A stretch of 64,000 bases of DNA from Flavobacterium sp. HSC-61S13 (GTDB lineage: Bacteria; Bacteroidota; Bacteroidia; Flavobacteriales; Flavobacteriaceae), in the NCBI RefSeq assembly GCF_024171535.1, contig NZ_JALJZV010000009.1, positions 80,196 to 144,195 on the forward strand, written 5' to 3'. Shown in pieces: positions 34,326-44,678 of this stretch. The notes below the pieces were generated by a model. The model did not search any database and was not told the DNA's origin. It saw only the letters and a list, made by a program, of their open reading frames with translations. The position numbers and the translations under genes were made by a program. How positions within the stretch are numbered: position 1 is the stretch's first letter; each line of letters starts with the position of its first letter.

Positions 34326-34354
34326 TTTGATGGTGCAGCTATCCTAAAATATAA

Positions 34355-34390
34355 AAAAAACTCGTTTGCCTGATGACAAACGAGTTTTTT
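34355..34390. terminator. Bidirectional terminator
   Basis: AAAAAACTCGTTTG (34355-34368) pairs with CAAACGAGTTTTTT (34377-34390), with A and T runs on both sides. Placed between the convergent flavoprotein and processing-protease genes. Confidence 0.88.
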
Positions 34391-34406
34391 ATTTCTATTT
34401 ACTGTA

Positions 34407-35990
34407 TTATAAGGCAGTAGCTTGCTTGCCATCTATAGCCTTAATCATCGGATCTTCTTTTAAAATCCACTGATAATAATCTTCCTCTCCATACAATTGA
34501 TGAACAAACTCACCGATTAAGAAAAACTCAATTAAGGCTTTGCGTTTATCCAAATTAAAGTTAAGCCCGTTATCACTTAAGTGCTTTTTAAATTTCTTAT
34601 AAACGTATTCTTTATCCGTTACCTTAGCACTCAACTGAGTCAAATCGTAACCTTCAAAAGCATTGCGATCTGCATCAATCTGTTCGAATACAAAATAACT
34701 GACCAAACCGGATCGCATCAACATTAAAACGGCATCATCTCCATGTTTTAAATCTAACGGCACAAACAAATCAGGCACTATACCCCCACCGCCATAAACA
34801 ATTCGCCCGTTTTTAGTTTTAAATTGTAGGCTGTCGGCAATTTTTATACTGTCTGCTGCATATAATTCGCCACTTTCGTATCTGGTTATAAAATCATTAT
34901 TATACTCTTCAAAACCGTGATTATAGGGCTTTTGAATGGATCTACCCGAAGGCGTATAATACCGAGCAGTAGTTAATCGGACAGCTGAACCGTCACCCAA
35001 CATCAACTCGCGTTGTACCAATCCCTTTCCAAACGAACGCCTTCCCACAACGGTTCCGCGATCGTTATCCTGAATAGCACCAGCAACAATCTCACTTGCT
35101 GAGGCACTATTTTCATTGATCAAGACAAATAATTCTCCTTGTTCAAAAATGCCTTTCGAACTTGATTTAGACACCGCTTCATTACCTTTTTTATTTACGG
35201 TTTTTACGATAATCTGATTTGCAGGCAAAAACTCGTCGACCATTTTAATCGCCTGATCCATATAACCGCCACCGTTTTCCCGTAAATCCAGAATCAATCC
35301 TGAAATCTTTGCCTCTTTAAGCGTTTTTAATTCCTTAATAAACTCGGCATAAGTAGACTCTGAGAAACGATTAACCTTAATATACCCCATACCGTCGTCT
35401 AATTTCACGCCTACATCCACACTTTTAAGCGGTACTAACGAGCGAGTTAACGACACATTTAAGGTTTTTTTATTCTTTTTTCTATAAATTTTCAATTGTA
35501 CTTTGGAGTCTTCTTCTCCTCTTAAAATACTGACTAAACTATCATTTGCCAGCTTTTTCCCGAATAGCTTTTGACCATCGGCATAGAGTATTCTATCCCC
35601 CGGTAGAAGACCCGCTTTTTCAGACGGACCACCCGGCACTGCTTTGATAACCGCCAAGCTATCTTTATAAACGTAATAATTAATCCCTATACCGACAAAT
35701 CCACCGCGCATCGATTCTGAAATCGACTGCATTTCACTACGAGCGATATAAACCGAATGCGGATCCAATTGCTCCAAAATCGAAGTAACCGTCATATCTA
35801 TAATAGAATCCGTATCTACTTCATCTACATACTCTTGTTCAATAAAGTCAATCAATTTATTTAACTTTACTTTATTAGAATTGGCAGTAAGACTCGTGGT
35901 TTGAAAATTTGAAGAAACCACAAATCCTCCCAAAAGAATCCCCAATGACAGAGCAATAGAAACAATTAGTGGCCAAAATATCTTTTTCAT
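34407..35990 (-). CDS. C-terminal processing protease (S41 family)
   Basis: 527 residues. N-terminal membrane anchor (FWPLIVSIALSLGILLGGFV), PDZ domain with the GxGI carboxylate loop (FVGIGINYYV, then PGGPSEKAGLLPGD), and the S41 core with catalytic Ser in NENSASASEIVAGA and Lys in GRRSFGKGLVQ. Periplasmic, tail-specific protease. The start is 5 bp from the dCMP deaminase stop, so they share the promoter at 36504-36536. Confidence 0.94.
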   Translation of the reverse strand: MKKIFWPLIVSIALSLGILLGGFVVSSNFQTTSLTANSNKVKLNKLIDFIEQEYVDEVDTDSIIDMTVTSILEQLDPHSVYIARSEMQSISESMRGGFVGIGINYYVYKDSLAVIKAVPGGPSEKAGLLPGDRILYADGQKLFGKKLANDSLVSILRGEEDSKVQLKIYRKKNKKTLNVSLTRSLVPLKSVDVGVKLDDGMGYIKVNRFSESTYAEFIKELKTLKEAKISGLILDLRENGGGYMDQAIKMVDEFLPANQIIVKTVNKKGNEAVSKSSSKGIFEQGELFVLINENSASASEIVAGAIQDNDRGTVVGRRSFGKGLVQRELMLGDGSAVRLTTARYYTPSGRSIQKPYNHGFEEYNNDFITRYESGELYAADSIKIADSLQFKTKNGRIVYGGGGIVPDLFVPLDLKHGDDAVLMLMRSGLVSYFVFEQIDADRNAFEGYDLTQLSAKVTDKEYVYKKFKKHLSDNGLNFNLDKRKALIEFFLIGEFVHQLYGEEDYYQWILKEDPMIKAIDGKQATAL

Positions 35991-35994
35991 ACAT

Positions 35995-36435
35995 TTAATT
36001 ATCTAAATCGGGTAAATGCACTACTTCTACGCCTGCTTTTACCAGAAAGGAGATTCCTTCCGTATCTTTATAATCATCTTGATAGACCACTCTTTTAATA
36101 CCGGATTGGTGAATCAATTTACTGCAATCTCTACAGGGAGACATCGTGATATACAGTGTAGCATCTTGACAGCTTTGAGTAGAGCGAGCCACTTTTAAAA
36201 TAGCATTTGCTTCGGCATGTAAGACATACCATTTGGTAGAACCGGCTTGATCTTCACAACAATTTTCAAAACCTGAAGGAGTTCCGTTATATCCGTCTGA
36301 AATAATCATTTTATCTCTAACGATAATGGCTCCGACCTGTTTGCGCGTACAATATGATAATTGCCCCCATTCGCGAGCAATTCGCAAATAAGCTTTATCG
36401 TATTTAGCTATTTTTGTATTCTCTGTATTTTCCAT
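35995..36435 (-). CDS. Deoxycytidylate (dCMP) deaminase
   Basis: 146 residues. Zinc-binding and catalytic motifs HAEANAILK (His and Glu) and SPCRDCSKLI (two Cys), with NGTPSGFENC near the N-terminus, as in dCMP deaminases of the ComEB/DCTD class. Makes dUMP for thymidylate synthesis. Upstream gene of the pair with the processing protease. Confidence 0.94.
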   Translation of the reverse strand: MENTENTKIAKYDKAYLRIAREWGQLSYCTRKQVGAIIVRDKMIISDGYNGTPSGFENCCEDQAGSTKWYVLHAEANAILKVARSTQSCQDATLYITMSPCRDCSKLIHQSGIKRVVYQDDYKDTEGISFLVKAGVEVVHLPDLDN

Positions 36436-36503
36436 TTTGATCCTTTAAAAACGCCCCTACTTATCAATGGGTAAATCCATGAACCCGACATCTTTAGAAA
36501 GTG

Positions 36504-36536
36504 CAAAAGTACACAATCCTTTGACTACTTATTCAA
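36504..36536 (-). promoter_or_regulatory. Promoter of the dCMP deaminase/protease operon
   Basis: Minus strand: -7 TACTTTTG (36511-36504) and -33 TTG (36536-36534) with 22 nt between them. Leader of about 60 nt before the ATG at 36435. Confidence 0.5.
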
Positions 36537-36551
36537 GAAAAAAGCAGTATT

Positions 36552-37142
36552 CTAAATTATTTTTATCACCTCTGAAATCAGTACTCCAATTGCCATAGCA
36601 GACACAATTAAGCCCCACTCTTTTTGGGTAAAGCGCAGTATGGCTTGCAAAGCATAGGACACTAAAAAATAGATTATTGCCACCATAATTAATCCACCAA
36701 TGTACCCCACCAAATAACCTATAAGCGCGAGAAATTCATAAGAAGCATTAGCGATAACTGGTTTCCAAACTCCTTCGTGAAGGATACTATCCATAAATCC
36801 AAAGACAAAGGCAATCACATAAAAGATGGTATCTCCTTTATTGCGCAACTTTTTACCACTGGTCATCAATCGATAAAAACAGAATAGGAATAAGAAGATC
36901 AACATACACCAAAATACCCATCTAGAGGCTTGCGCGCTAATGGTAACCACTTCAAAAAAGGTAATGGAAGCATTAAACAGAAAACCCAAAGCGATGGTTG
37001 CGAAAAGACTTAGGAAGCGTGCCCAATCTTTAAAAACATATGGTAATAAAAGAACAACAGTAAACAGCACTCCCATCAAATTGCTTTTTAAAAGAAACTG
37101 CTCAAATCCGCGAGCCGTATAAAAAAACATCTCAAGCATCAT
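36552..37142 (-). CDS. Polytopic membrane protein, function unknown
   Basis: 196 residues with five or six hydrophobic segments (for example NLMGVLFTVVLLLPYVF, VFWCMLIFLFLFCFYRLM, GYIGGLIMVAIIYFLVSYAL). Starts MMLEMFFYTARGFEQ. I recognise no family or catalytic residue. Divergent from terB; a -7 octamer TAAATTTG on the minus strand (37168-37161) is 18 nt upstream of the start. Confidence 0.8.
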   Translation of the reverse strand: MMLEMFFYTARGFEQFLLKSNLMGVLFTVVLLLPYVFKDWARFLSLFATIALGFLFNASITFFEVVTISAQASRWVFWCMLIFLFLFCFYRLMTSGKKLRNKGDTIFYVIAFVFGFMDSILHEGVWKPVIANASYEFLALIGYLVGYIGGLIMVAIIYFLVSYALQAILRFTQKEWGLIVSAMAIGVLISEVIKII

Positions 37143-37238
37143 TTATTAAATTAATTAACTCAAATTTACAACTATTATTACTAAATTGAGCCATTAATGT
37201 ACCACTTTTAAAAACGAAACAACCAAAAACAACAAATT

Positions 37239-37667
37239 ATGTCATATACAGATTTATTTGATAGCGGCTTTAAGGACCGAAATAAAGGTCACTTTGCCTC
37301 CATTGTGCGGGTAGCGATTTCAGATGGCCCAATTAGTGAAGAGGAGAAAAAGTTTTTAGATGAACTTGCTATTCGCCTAGACATCTCCGATGATGAATAT
37401 GAGTTAATATTAGAGGATCCGACAAAATTTCCGGTAAACCCTCCGTATTTGCAAATTAATCGCCTTGAGCGTTTGTACGATTTAGCCAGAATGGTTTATG
37501 TCGATCACGTTCTGGGCCCTAAACAAAAACAAGTTCTAAGGAAATTCGCTGTAGCCTTAGGATTCACAGGCAATGTAAACGACATTGTCGACAAAGCCTT
37601 ATCCCTATTAGTACTTAGTGTAGACAGTGAAACTTTTATCTTCGAAATGCAAAACATGAGTCGATAA
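37239..37667 (+). CDS. TerB-like (tellurite resistance B fold) protein
   Basis: 142 residues, all-helical. FASIVRVAISDGPISEEEKKFL and MVYVDHVLGPKQKQVLRKFA are the paired helix-acidic loop-helix units of the TerB fold. Such proteins are widespread and usually not linked to tellurite resistance unless other ter genes are near; none are here. Single-gene unit ending in a strong bidirectional terminator. Confidence 0.88.
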   Translation: MSYTDLFDSGFKDRNKGHFASIVRVAISDGPISEEEKKFLDELAIRLDISDDEYELILEDPTKFPVNPPYLQINRLERLYDLARMVYVDHVLGPKQKQVLRKFAVALGFTGNVNDIVDKALSLLVLSVDSETFIFEMQNMSR

Positions 37668-37702
37668 AAAAAGAGGCTGGAAAATTCCAGCCTCTTTTTT
37701 TT
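37666..37702. terminator. Bidirectional terminator touching the fbp stop codon
   Basis: AAAAAAAGAGGCTGG (37666-37680), loop AAAATT, CCAGCCTCTTTTTTTT (37687-37702). Serves the convergent terB and fructose-bisphosphatase genes; its right T run reaches into the stop codon at 37701-37703. Confidence 0.9.
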
Positions 37703-38711
37703 ATTTGCTTTTACTCATAAACTCTTCTGCCTTTTCTACCATATTTTTACTACCGCAGAAAAAAGGTACTCTTTGATGCAATTCGGTAGGCGCAATTTCC
37801 ATGATTCTCGTAAAACCGTCTGACGCCTTTCCACCAGCTTGCTCTACTATAAAGGCCATTGGATTACATTCATACAGCAATCGCAACTTCCCCTTTGGAG
37901 CTCTAGAGCTCGTTGGATAGATATAAACGCCTCCTTTTAGTATATTTCTATGTATATCCGCCACCAAACTTCCAATATATCGAGAGGTATATGGTCTTGT
38001 ACCTTCTTCAGCCTGACAATATTTTAAATAATCTTTTACTCCTTGTGGAAAATGAATATAATTCCCCTCGTTAATAGAATAAATATGTCCATCTTCTGCT
38101 ACTTTCATATTGGGATGAGACAAGTAAAATGTTCCGATAGCTGGATTTAAAGTAAATCCATTAACACCGTGCCCCGTGGTATAGACCAACATGGTTGAAG
38201 ATCCATAAATTACATAACCCGCAGCAACCTGATTTTCTCCTTTTTGCAAGAAATCTTCAATAGTTACTGGACTTCCAACTGGAGTAACACGTCTATAAAT
38301 AGAAAAAATTGTTCCAACAGAAACGTTCACATCAATATTGGATGATCCGTCCAACGGATCCATCAATACTACATATTTATTATCATTTGCTCCATCACGA
38401 GCATTAATCGCGATAAAGTCATCATTTTCTTCCGAACCTATTCCACAAACTATCTCACGATTCATCAGAGTTTGAATAAAAACTTCATTGGCATATACAT
38501 CTAGCTTCTGTTGTTGCTCTCCTTGAATATTTTCTTTTCCAAATGCACCAATGATATCGACTAAACCCGCTTGATTTACCTTATGACTTACGATTTTTGC
38601 AGCCAAACGAATGGAATTGATCAATCGAGATAATTCTCCAGAAGAGTATTGAAATTCCTCTTGCTTCCCGATGATAAACTCCCCTAAAGTTTGTGTTCTT
38701 TCTCCTAACAT
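37701..38711 (-). CDS. fbp: Class I fructose-1,6-bisphosphatase
   Basis: 336 residues from ATG at 38711 ([13 protein letters not shown]), the normal length and N-terminus; a longer in-frame start at 38825 adds 38 unconserved residues and would run into the neighbouring promoter. Metal site [20 protein letters not shown], acidic GIGSEEND, substrate-binding [19 protein letters not shown] and [10 protein letters not shown]. Hydrolyses fructose-1,6-bisphosphate in gluconeogenesis. Divergent from the GNAT/aspartate kinase unit. Confidence 0.95.
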   Translation of the reverse strand: MLGERTQTLGEFIIGKQEEFQYSSGELSRLINSIRLAAKIVSHKVNQAGLVDIIGAFGKENIQGEQQQKLDVYANEVFIQTLMNREIVCGIGSEENDDFIAINARDGANDNKYVVLMDPLDGSSNIDVNVSVGTIFSIYRRVTPVGSPVTIEDFLQKGENQVAAGYVIYGSSTMLVYTTGHGVNGFTLNPAIGTFYLSHPNMKVAEDGHIYSINEGNYIHFPQGVKDYLKYCQAEEGTRPYTSRYIGSLVADIHRNILKGGVYIYPTSSRAPKGKLRLLYECNPMAFIVEQAGGKASDGFTRIMEIAPTELHQRVPFFCGSKNMVEKAEEFMSKSK

Positions 38712-38729
38712 GAAATATTGATTATTTAG

Positions 38730-38763
38730 TTGTGTAATTTGCGTACAAATATCGTTAATTTTG
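38730..38763 (+). promoter_or_regulatory. Promoter of the GNAT/aspartate kinase operon
   Basis: -33 TTG (38730-38732), 23 nt, -7 TAATTTTG (38756-38763, exact TAnnTTTG). Leader of about 35 nt before the ATG at 38805. It lies in the short gap between the two divergent starts. Confidence 0.5.
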
Positions 38764-38804
38764 TGAATTGAACGCCTTATAAAAATCATTATAATTAATT
38801 TCAA

Positions 38805-39278
38805 ATGAATATCAGAAAAGCCCAAGAGACTGATTTACCCGTAATCATTGACCTGATCCGGGAATTGGCTCATTTCGAAAAAGAACCCGATGCTGTCGAG
38901 GTGACTATTGAGGAGCTTCGGCGTGATGGTTTTGGCACCTTACCGCTGTTTTCAATAATCGTTGCAGAAGTCGATCAAGAGATTGTAGGTATGGCCTTTT
39001 ACTATTTTAGATATTCGACCTGGAAGGGAAAAACCATCCATTTAGAAGATTTAATAGTACGAGAAAAGGCCCGAGGTACTGGTGTGGGTAGTGCTTTATA
39101 CAGCGAAATCATGAAACGCGGTTCGGAGGAAGGTGTTCGCCGTATTGAATGGGCGGTATTAGACTGGAACGAAGCGGCCATCCGTTTTTACGAAAAATCG
39201 GGTGCCAACATCTTAAAAGATTGGCACTTGGTGCAAATGGATCAACAAGGAATTAAAAATTTTATCGAACGTTTATAA
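38805..39278 (+). CDS. GNAT family N-acetyltransferase
   Basis: 157 residues. [18 protein letters not shown] at the start, acetyl-CoA loop [15 protein letters not shown], and the closing [15 protein letters not shown], as in diamine/spermidine-type acetyltransferases. Substrate not determined. Its stop is directly followed by the aspartate kinase ATG (0 bp gap). Confidence 0.9.
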   Translation: MNIRKAQETDLPVIIDLIRELAHFEKEPDAVEVTIEELRRDGFGTLPLFSIIVAEVDQEIVGMAFYYFRYSTWKGKTIHLEDLIVREKARGTGVGSALYSEIMKRGSEEGVRRIEWAVLDWNEAAIRFYEKSGANILKDWHLVQMDQQGIKNFIERL

Positions 39279-40532
39279 ATGAAAATTTACAAGTTTGGAG
39301 GCGCTTCTATCAGAGACGCGATCAATGTTAGAAATGTTGCCGATGTTTTACAACGAGTTGGTTATGCGGACTGCTTGATTGTCGCCTCCGCTATGGGAAA
39401 AACGACCAACGCCCTTGAAGTCGTTGTTGCTCGCTATTTCAATTCACCACAAGATATTGATGAAGCTTTGCAAATAGTCAAAGATGATCACTTTCAGATT
39501 GCTTACGATTTGTTTCCACAATCCAAAGCGGGTCTATTTACTGAAATGCACCAATTGTTCGAAAAACTGGAGCTCTTTTTAAACACCAATAAGTCACCTA
39601 ACTATAATTTTGTTTACGACCAGATCGTTGGTTACGGTGAATTGCTCGCTACGGTTATCCTTCATCATTACTTACAGAGCTGTGGAATTGACAACGTTTG
39701 GACTGACGCGAGAAATTTAATCAAGACCGATGTTACCTATCGAGATGCCAACGTGAATTGGGAACTGACCCAAGCCAACATCAGTGCTCAAATCCGCTCT
39801 ACAGCCTTACATATCACGCAAGGTTTTATCGGATCCGACGACAACGGTTTCTCAACCACTCTTGGGCGAGAAGGGTCCGATTATAGTGCAGCCATTTTTG
39901 CTTATGCTTTAAATGCAGAGAGCGTAACCATATGGAAAGACGTGCCGGGGGTACTCAATGCAGATCCGCGCTATTTTCAGGAAACTATATTATTGGAACA
40001 ACTCTCGTATCAAGAAGCTATTGAATTGGCTTTTTATGGAGCCTCGGTGATACATCCTAAAACCCTACAGCCCTTACAACAAAAAGAAATTCCTTTGTTT
40101 GTTAAATCATTTATAAATCCCATGCTACCTGGTACTAAGGTCTCCAAGGGCGTTGGCTTGATTCCACAAACACCTTGTTATATCGTTAAAAAGAATCAAC
40201 TTTTAATCTCTCTATCCGCATTAGACTTTTCGTTTATTATGGAAGAAAATATCAGTGAAATATTTAGACTACTACATCAGTACAACATCAAAGTCAATGT
40301 AATCCAAAATTCAGCCATCAGTTTTTCTGTCTGCGTAGAGGATAAATTCAATCATTTTGAAGCACTTAGATCGGTTTTATCCAAGCAATTTAAGGTCAGT
40401 TATAACGAAGACGTTTCTTTGTATACCATCCGCCATTTTGAAGAACATTCGGCAGAAAAGGTTTTACAAAACAAGACTTTATTATTAAAACAGGTCAATC
40501 GGGAAACCATACAAATGGTAATCAAAGAATAA
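39279..40532 (+). CDS. lysC: Aspartate kinase (monofunctional)
   Basis: 417 residues. Kinase N-terminus MKIYKFGGASIRDA, TQGFIGSDDNGFSTTLGREGSDYSA split motif (GFIGS and TLGREGSD are the conserved parts), then VTIWKDVPGVLNADPR. The C-terminal 120 residues hold a divergent ACT-type regulatory part (LLISLSALDFSFIMEENISE). First step of the lysine/threonine/methionine branch. No homoserine dehydrogenase domain. Function in the specific branch is not resolvable here. Confidence 0.92.
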   Translation: MKIYKFGGASIRDAINVRNVADVLQRVGYADCLIVASAMGKTTNALEVVVARYFNSPQDIDEALQIVKDDHFQIAYDLFPQSKAGLFTEMHQLFEKLELFLNTNKSPNYNFVYDQIVGYGELLATVILHHYLQSCGIDNVWTDARNLIKTDVTYRDANVNWELTQANISAQIRSTALHITQGFIGSDDNGFSTTLGREGSDYSAAIFAYALNAESVTIWKDVPGVLNADPRYFQETILLEQLSYQEAIELAFYGASVIHPKTLQPLQQKEIPLFVKSFINPMLPGTKVSKGVGLIPQTPCYIVKKNQLLISLSALDFSFIMEENISEIFRLLHQYNIKVNVIQNSAISFSVCVEDKFNHFEALRSVLSKQFKVSYNEDVSLYTIRHFEEHSAEKVLQNKTLLLKQVNRETIQMVIKE

Positions 40533-40555
40533 ATGTACTTTTCTTGCCATCAAAA

Positions 40556-40590
40556 AAACCTTTGTGTGCATTCACACAAAGGTCTTTTTG
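40556..40590. terminator. Bidirectional hairpin terminator after aspartate kinase
   Basis: ACCTTTGTGTG pairs with CACACAAAGGT around a short loop (about 40559-40583), flanked by A7 on the left and a T run on the right. Convergent T9SS gene stops about 80 bp to the right. Its CCTTTGTG core recurs in two hairpins near 42.1 kb. Confidence 0.82.
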
Positions 40591-40669
40591 ATTAACCTGC
40601 TCTCTTCAGACTGGTTAACCAGAGCGTTACCGATCAACGCAGCCCACCTATGGCGCGGCTATTGTTTGC

Positions 40670-41764
<1,095 letters not shown>

Positions 41765-42101
41765 TTATTTGTTATTTTAGATTCAACCATGAACGGTTTA
41801 CTTGTTTTGCTTAAGTCAGCGCTACATTTTAGGTGATCCGTTCCTCATTGCTCTAAAAATAATCTTACTTTAAAAAAAAAGCTTTGTAAACAAAGTATAC
41901 TATTTTGTAATCCCACACACACAAAACACTCATAACAAAACACTTACCCAAAATCAAGCTCTTTTTATTTGTATCTAAAAATTTATGCTTTGTATCCTTA
42001 TTTATATTTTGCGTACACCGTCTTTATTTTCCAAAAACGGTATATTCCATTCATCAACCAAAGCTATTCAACTGTATACAGTGGCAGTGCGCCGCATCCA
42101 T

Positions 42102-42134
42102 AAAAAACCCTTTGTGCAATTTGCACAAAGGGTT
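42102..42134 (-). terminator. Terminator-like hairpin 1 of a look-alike pair
   Basis: Near-perfect palindrome AACCCTTTGTGCAA / TTGCACAAAGGGTT (42106-42134). On the minus strand it is followed by TTTTTTATGG, the layout of an intrinsic terminator, though the nearest minus-strand gene ends 700 bp away. Confidence 0.7.
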
Positions 42135-42181
42135 CCGAAAAGAAACTTGAAAAGCAGCAATAATTTTTTAGGAATGAGTGT

Positions 42182-42217
42182 AAAAAACCCTTTGTATTAA
42201 ATACAACACAAAGGGTT
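42182..42217 (-). terminator. Terminator-like hairpin 2 of a look-alike pair
   Basis: AACCCTTTGT (42186-42195) pairs with ACAAAGGGTT (42208-42217), and on the minus strand it is followed by TTTTTTACAC. The outer stem and the flanking A6 are identical to hairpin 1, 80 bp away; the loop holds an inner palindrome TGTATTAAATACA. Confidence 0.7.
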
Positions 42218-42837
42218 GAAACACTTATAAAAGGCAGTATTATTATTTCCTATTTTTTTAAGATCGCGATATTTACTATCTCTCAATCTTAAAATTACGA
42301 GGTAAGCGTATTAAAAATCAGGACAGATTAAAAATTCGTTTAACAGATTAACAACAGTAATCTAATAGCAATGCCTATTTATAACAACTTGATAAAATCA
42401 AATCATATAGTAAATTTAAGTCTTTTTTTATTAATTTTATTTGCATGACATAATTATACGTTTGCACACACCCCGGTCAATTCTCTCATAAACAGTATAT
42501 TGTAAATAAAAAATCATAAATCCATTGTACATCACACAATCGCAGTTGTAAACCGTGCTGATAATCTGAGATTAATCCGATCAGCCGTCAATCTCTTATA
42601 CCATTTACCATATCCGTATTAAAATCTTTTACACCACAGCAATCTTCTATGTTGTCAGAAGCTTAATACTTCTTAATCGCTTGCTGTTAGAACTACTAAA
42701 GTCGTCAATCAACTTTAACGACAATTACCTAACCAACATCCTAACTACCTGCTTGAGAAAAACTCATATTTATCTAAAACGACATCCATAAAAAAGTCTA
42801 CATAAAATAAATAGCCTCATAAAAATCGAGCGACCTG

Positions 42838-44472
42838 TTATTTCTGATCTACAATTTCACTCAAAAAACGAGACATGCTTTGATTTTCAGGAATATTAAT
42901 TTTTTTTCGAATTCCAGAATTCCGTCTATAAATAGTATGTATACTCAATCCCAATAAATCCGCAATTTCCTGAAAAGTAAAACCTCCCTTTTGCAGTAAA
43001 ATCATTTCAATTTCTTTAGCAGAAAGTTCCGAAAAACGTTCTTTTATTTTAGATTTAAAACGCGGATACACCGAATCCAATAACTCTTCAAAAACACTCC
43101 AGTCGAATTCCAAATCGGCATCGGAATTATGAACAATCTGGTTGTAGTCTGCCAGCAACTTCGAGTACTTATGCGCCTGTGGCGCTTTAGCTAATACAAC
43201 CATTTTCCTGTATATCTCCAATAGTTTTGACGATGAGATTTCGTAAATTTTAATCGTCCGATCCCGATGTTGAATCAACTTATTCATCTCCAACATCAGA
43301 GCCTTATCTTTTAAGGTTTTAACGTGAAATTTATAGAACAAAAACAAGATCAACAGTGAGGTTATAAACAATACAATCAGGTAGTTTTGATTTCTGATGA
43401 TCAGTGTCTTATTATTGCTTTTAATCCGTTCTTGATGGAATTTATTTTCAAAGGTAACGGTACTATTAAATTTTTCTTTTTCAAAAATAGAATCTGACGC
43501 AGATTTGTATCTGTGGTAGCTTCCCAAACTCGATTTAAACGGTCTATTTATTCCCTGTTTCTCGGTTACGGATTCAAAAGCCGCGTCTATAACGGCAAAG
43601 TCGCGTGTTCTTTTAGCAGCAATAAAGGCTTTATAATAATACCATTTTGCTGAATCCGTCTGATTGTTTTTATCAAAAATATCCGCTAGTATTAAAAATT
43701 GGATTCCCTTGAGTTTTCCATTTTCATCATAGCTCATTGCCTTTTTGATATCTTCCTCTGCCTTGGTATACTCACCCATTCTTAAATAGGTAAGTGCTCG
43801 GTTTTTATGAATATCAGAACGCAGATCATCTACATCCGCTGGAATTTGATCCAATGCATCCTGATAATCACGCAAAGCGCGTTGCATTTGCTCCAATTCA
43901 ACAAAACAATCAGCGCGCTTTCTCATGGCATTAATTTGATAATAGATATCGTTGGCTTTTTTTGACCATTCGCAAGAACTCGTAAACCATTTAATAGCCA
44001 ACTCGTACTGATGTTCTTCTTGAAATATTTCACCTAATTCACTAGCACTGCGCCCTGCCAATTTATAATTTTCCGAAAACATACCTATTTTTATCGCTTC
44101 ATCGAAGTGTTTTTTGGCTGCAGTATAATCTTCACGTGCTTCAAAAACACGCCCAGCATAGAGATTGGCTTTCCCAATATTCGGCAGGTCTTTTTGATTG
44201 GTATAATACTCCAAAGCTTGTAAGATTAAAGTGTCATTACGCAATGAAACATCGTTTCTCTGATGCGAACGCACCGATAGAAAGGCCCACCTTGCTTGAT
44301 TTTTCTCACTCATTTTCTCGGGAAAATCGATCACATCTAAGAAAAACTGAGTAGAATCTGGATGGGTATAAAAACACTCTTCTGCCTTTTTTAAAAAATG
44401 TAGGTTCTGATTGTCTACACATGAATTTAGTATCAGCATGAGTACTGCTCCTAAAAAAAACATTTTTTTCAT
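42838..44472 (-). CDS. Membrane-tethered TPR regulator with C-terminal LuxR-type HTH
   Basis: 544 residues. Lipoprotein-like signal MKKMFFLGAVLMLILNSCVDN (lipobox LNSC), TPR array roughly 60-290 (for example NLYAGRVFEAREDYTAAKKH, RALTYLRMGEYTKAEEDIKK), one membrane helix near 370 (YLIVLFITSLLILFLFYKF), a helical linker, and a C-terminal HTH (LSAKEIEMILLQKGGFTFQE then IADLLGLSIHTIYRRNSGIR). The TPR part would be periplasmic and the DNA-binding part cytoplasmic. Such proteins are known in Bacteroidetes as one-component signal sensors. The next gene to its right, the large barrel, is divergent across 206 bp and could be a target. Confidence 0.88.
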   Translation of the reverse strand: MKKMFFLGAVLMLILNSCVDNQNLHFLKKAEECFYTHPDSTQFFLDVIDFPEKMSEKNQARWAFLSVRSHQRNDVSLRNDTLILQALEYYTNQKDLPNIGKANLYAGRVFEAREDYTAAKKHFDEAIKIGMFSENYKLAGRSASELGEIFQEEHQYELAIKWFTSSCEWSKKANDIYYQINAMRKRADCFVELEQMQRALRDYQDALDQIPADVDDLRSDIHKNRALTYLRMGEYTKAEEDIKKAMSYDENGKLKGIQFLILADIFDKNNQTDSAKWYYYKAFIAAKRTRDFAVIDAAFESVTEKQGINRPFKSSLGSYHRYKSASDSIFEKEKFNSTVTFENKFHQERIKSNNKTLIIRNQNYLIVLFITSLLILFLFYKFHVKTLKDKALMLEMNKLIQHRDRTIKIYEISSSKLLEIYRKMVVLAKAPQAHKYSKLLADYNQIVHNSDADLEFDWSVFEELLDSVYPRFKSKIKERFSELSAKEIEMILLQKGGFTFQEIADLLGLSIHTIYRRNSGIRKKINIPENQSMSRFLSEIVDQK

Positions 44473-44678
44473 CTAATAAGCCCTATTAATTCCTATAAAA
44501 GTCACTTCTATATCCGCACTAAAATATGAAAACAATCAAAACCCAACGAACTATTCCTGTTTAAAATTAAAATTTAACAGTATTTAATATTTCTAAATCA
44601 TCATTCAGTTTAATGATTATCGATAAAAACATTCCAATTAGATACACTACTTTTGACATTTATCAGTTATAGATAATT
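44473..44678. other. Divergent intergenic region of the regulator and barrel genes
   Basis: A -7 element TACTTTTG (44648-44655) on the plus strand gives a leader of about 20 nt for the barrel gene at 44679; no good -33. No matching element was seen for the minus-strand regulator gene. Confidence 0.4.

Larger units (their letters stand above)
41765..42837. other. Gene-free region of about 1.07 kb with two hairpins
   Basis: No credible open frame: the one longer frame at 41985-42200 is antisense to the hairpins and has no protein character. Contents seen: two terminator-like hairpins (42106-42134 and 42186-42217, listed separately) and a plus-strand TACGTTTG octamer (42457-42464) matching the -7 consensus, which might start a transcript running towards the regulator gene's 3' end. 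The rest is AT-rich and featureless to me. Confidence 0.55.

Noticed and set aside
37239..37667. Tellurite resistance determinant
   Set aside because: Only a TerB fold is present, without terC, terD or related genes; no basis for claiming resistance.
37701..38825. Longer 374-residue fructose-bisphosphatase
   Set aside because: The added 38 residues do not fit the family and would cover the neighbouring operon's promoter; ATG at 38711 gives the normal N-terminus.
40611..40622. Perfect 12-base palindrome CTGGTTAACCAG
   Set aside because: Lies in the short gap between a terminator and a stop codon; no copy of it was noticed elsewhere, so I assign it no function.
41985..42200. 71-codon plus-strand frame in the gene-free region
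   Set aside because: Covers the two hairpins, has no ribosome binding site or protein-like composition; the hairpins explain the sequence better.
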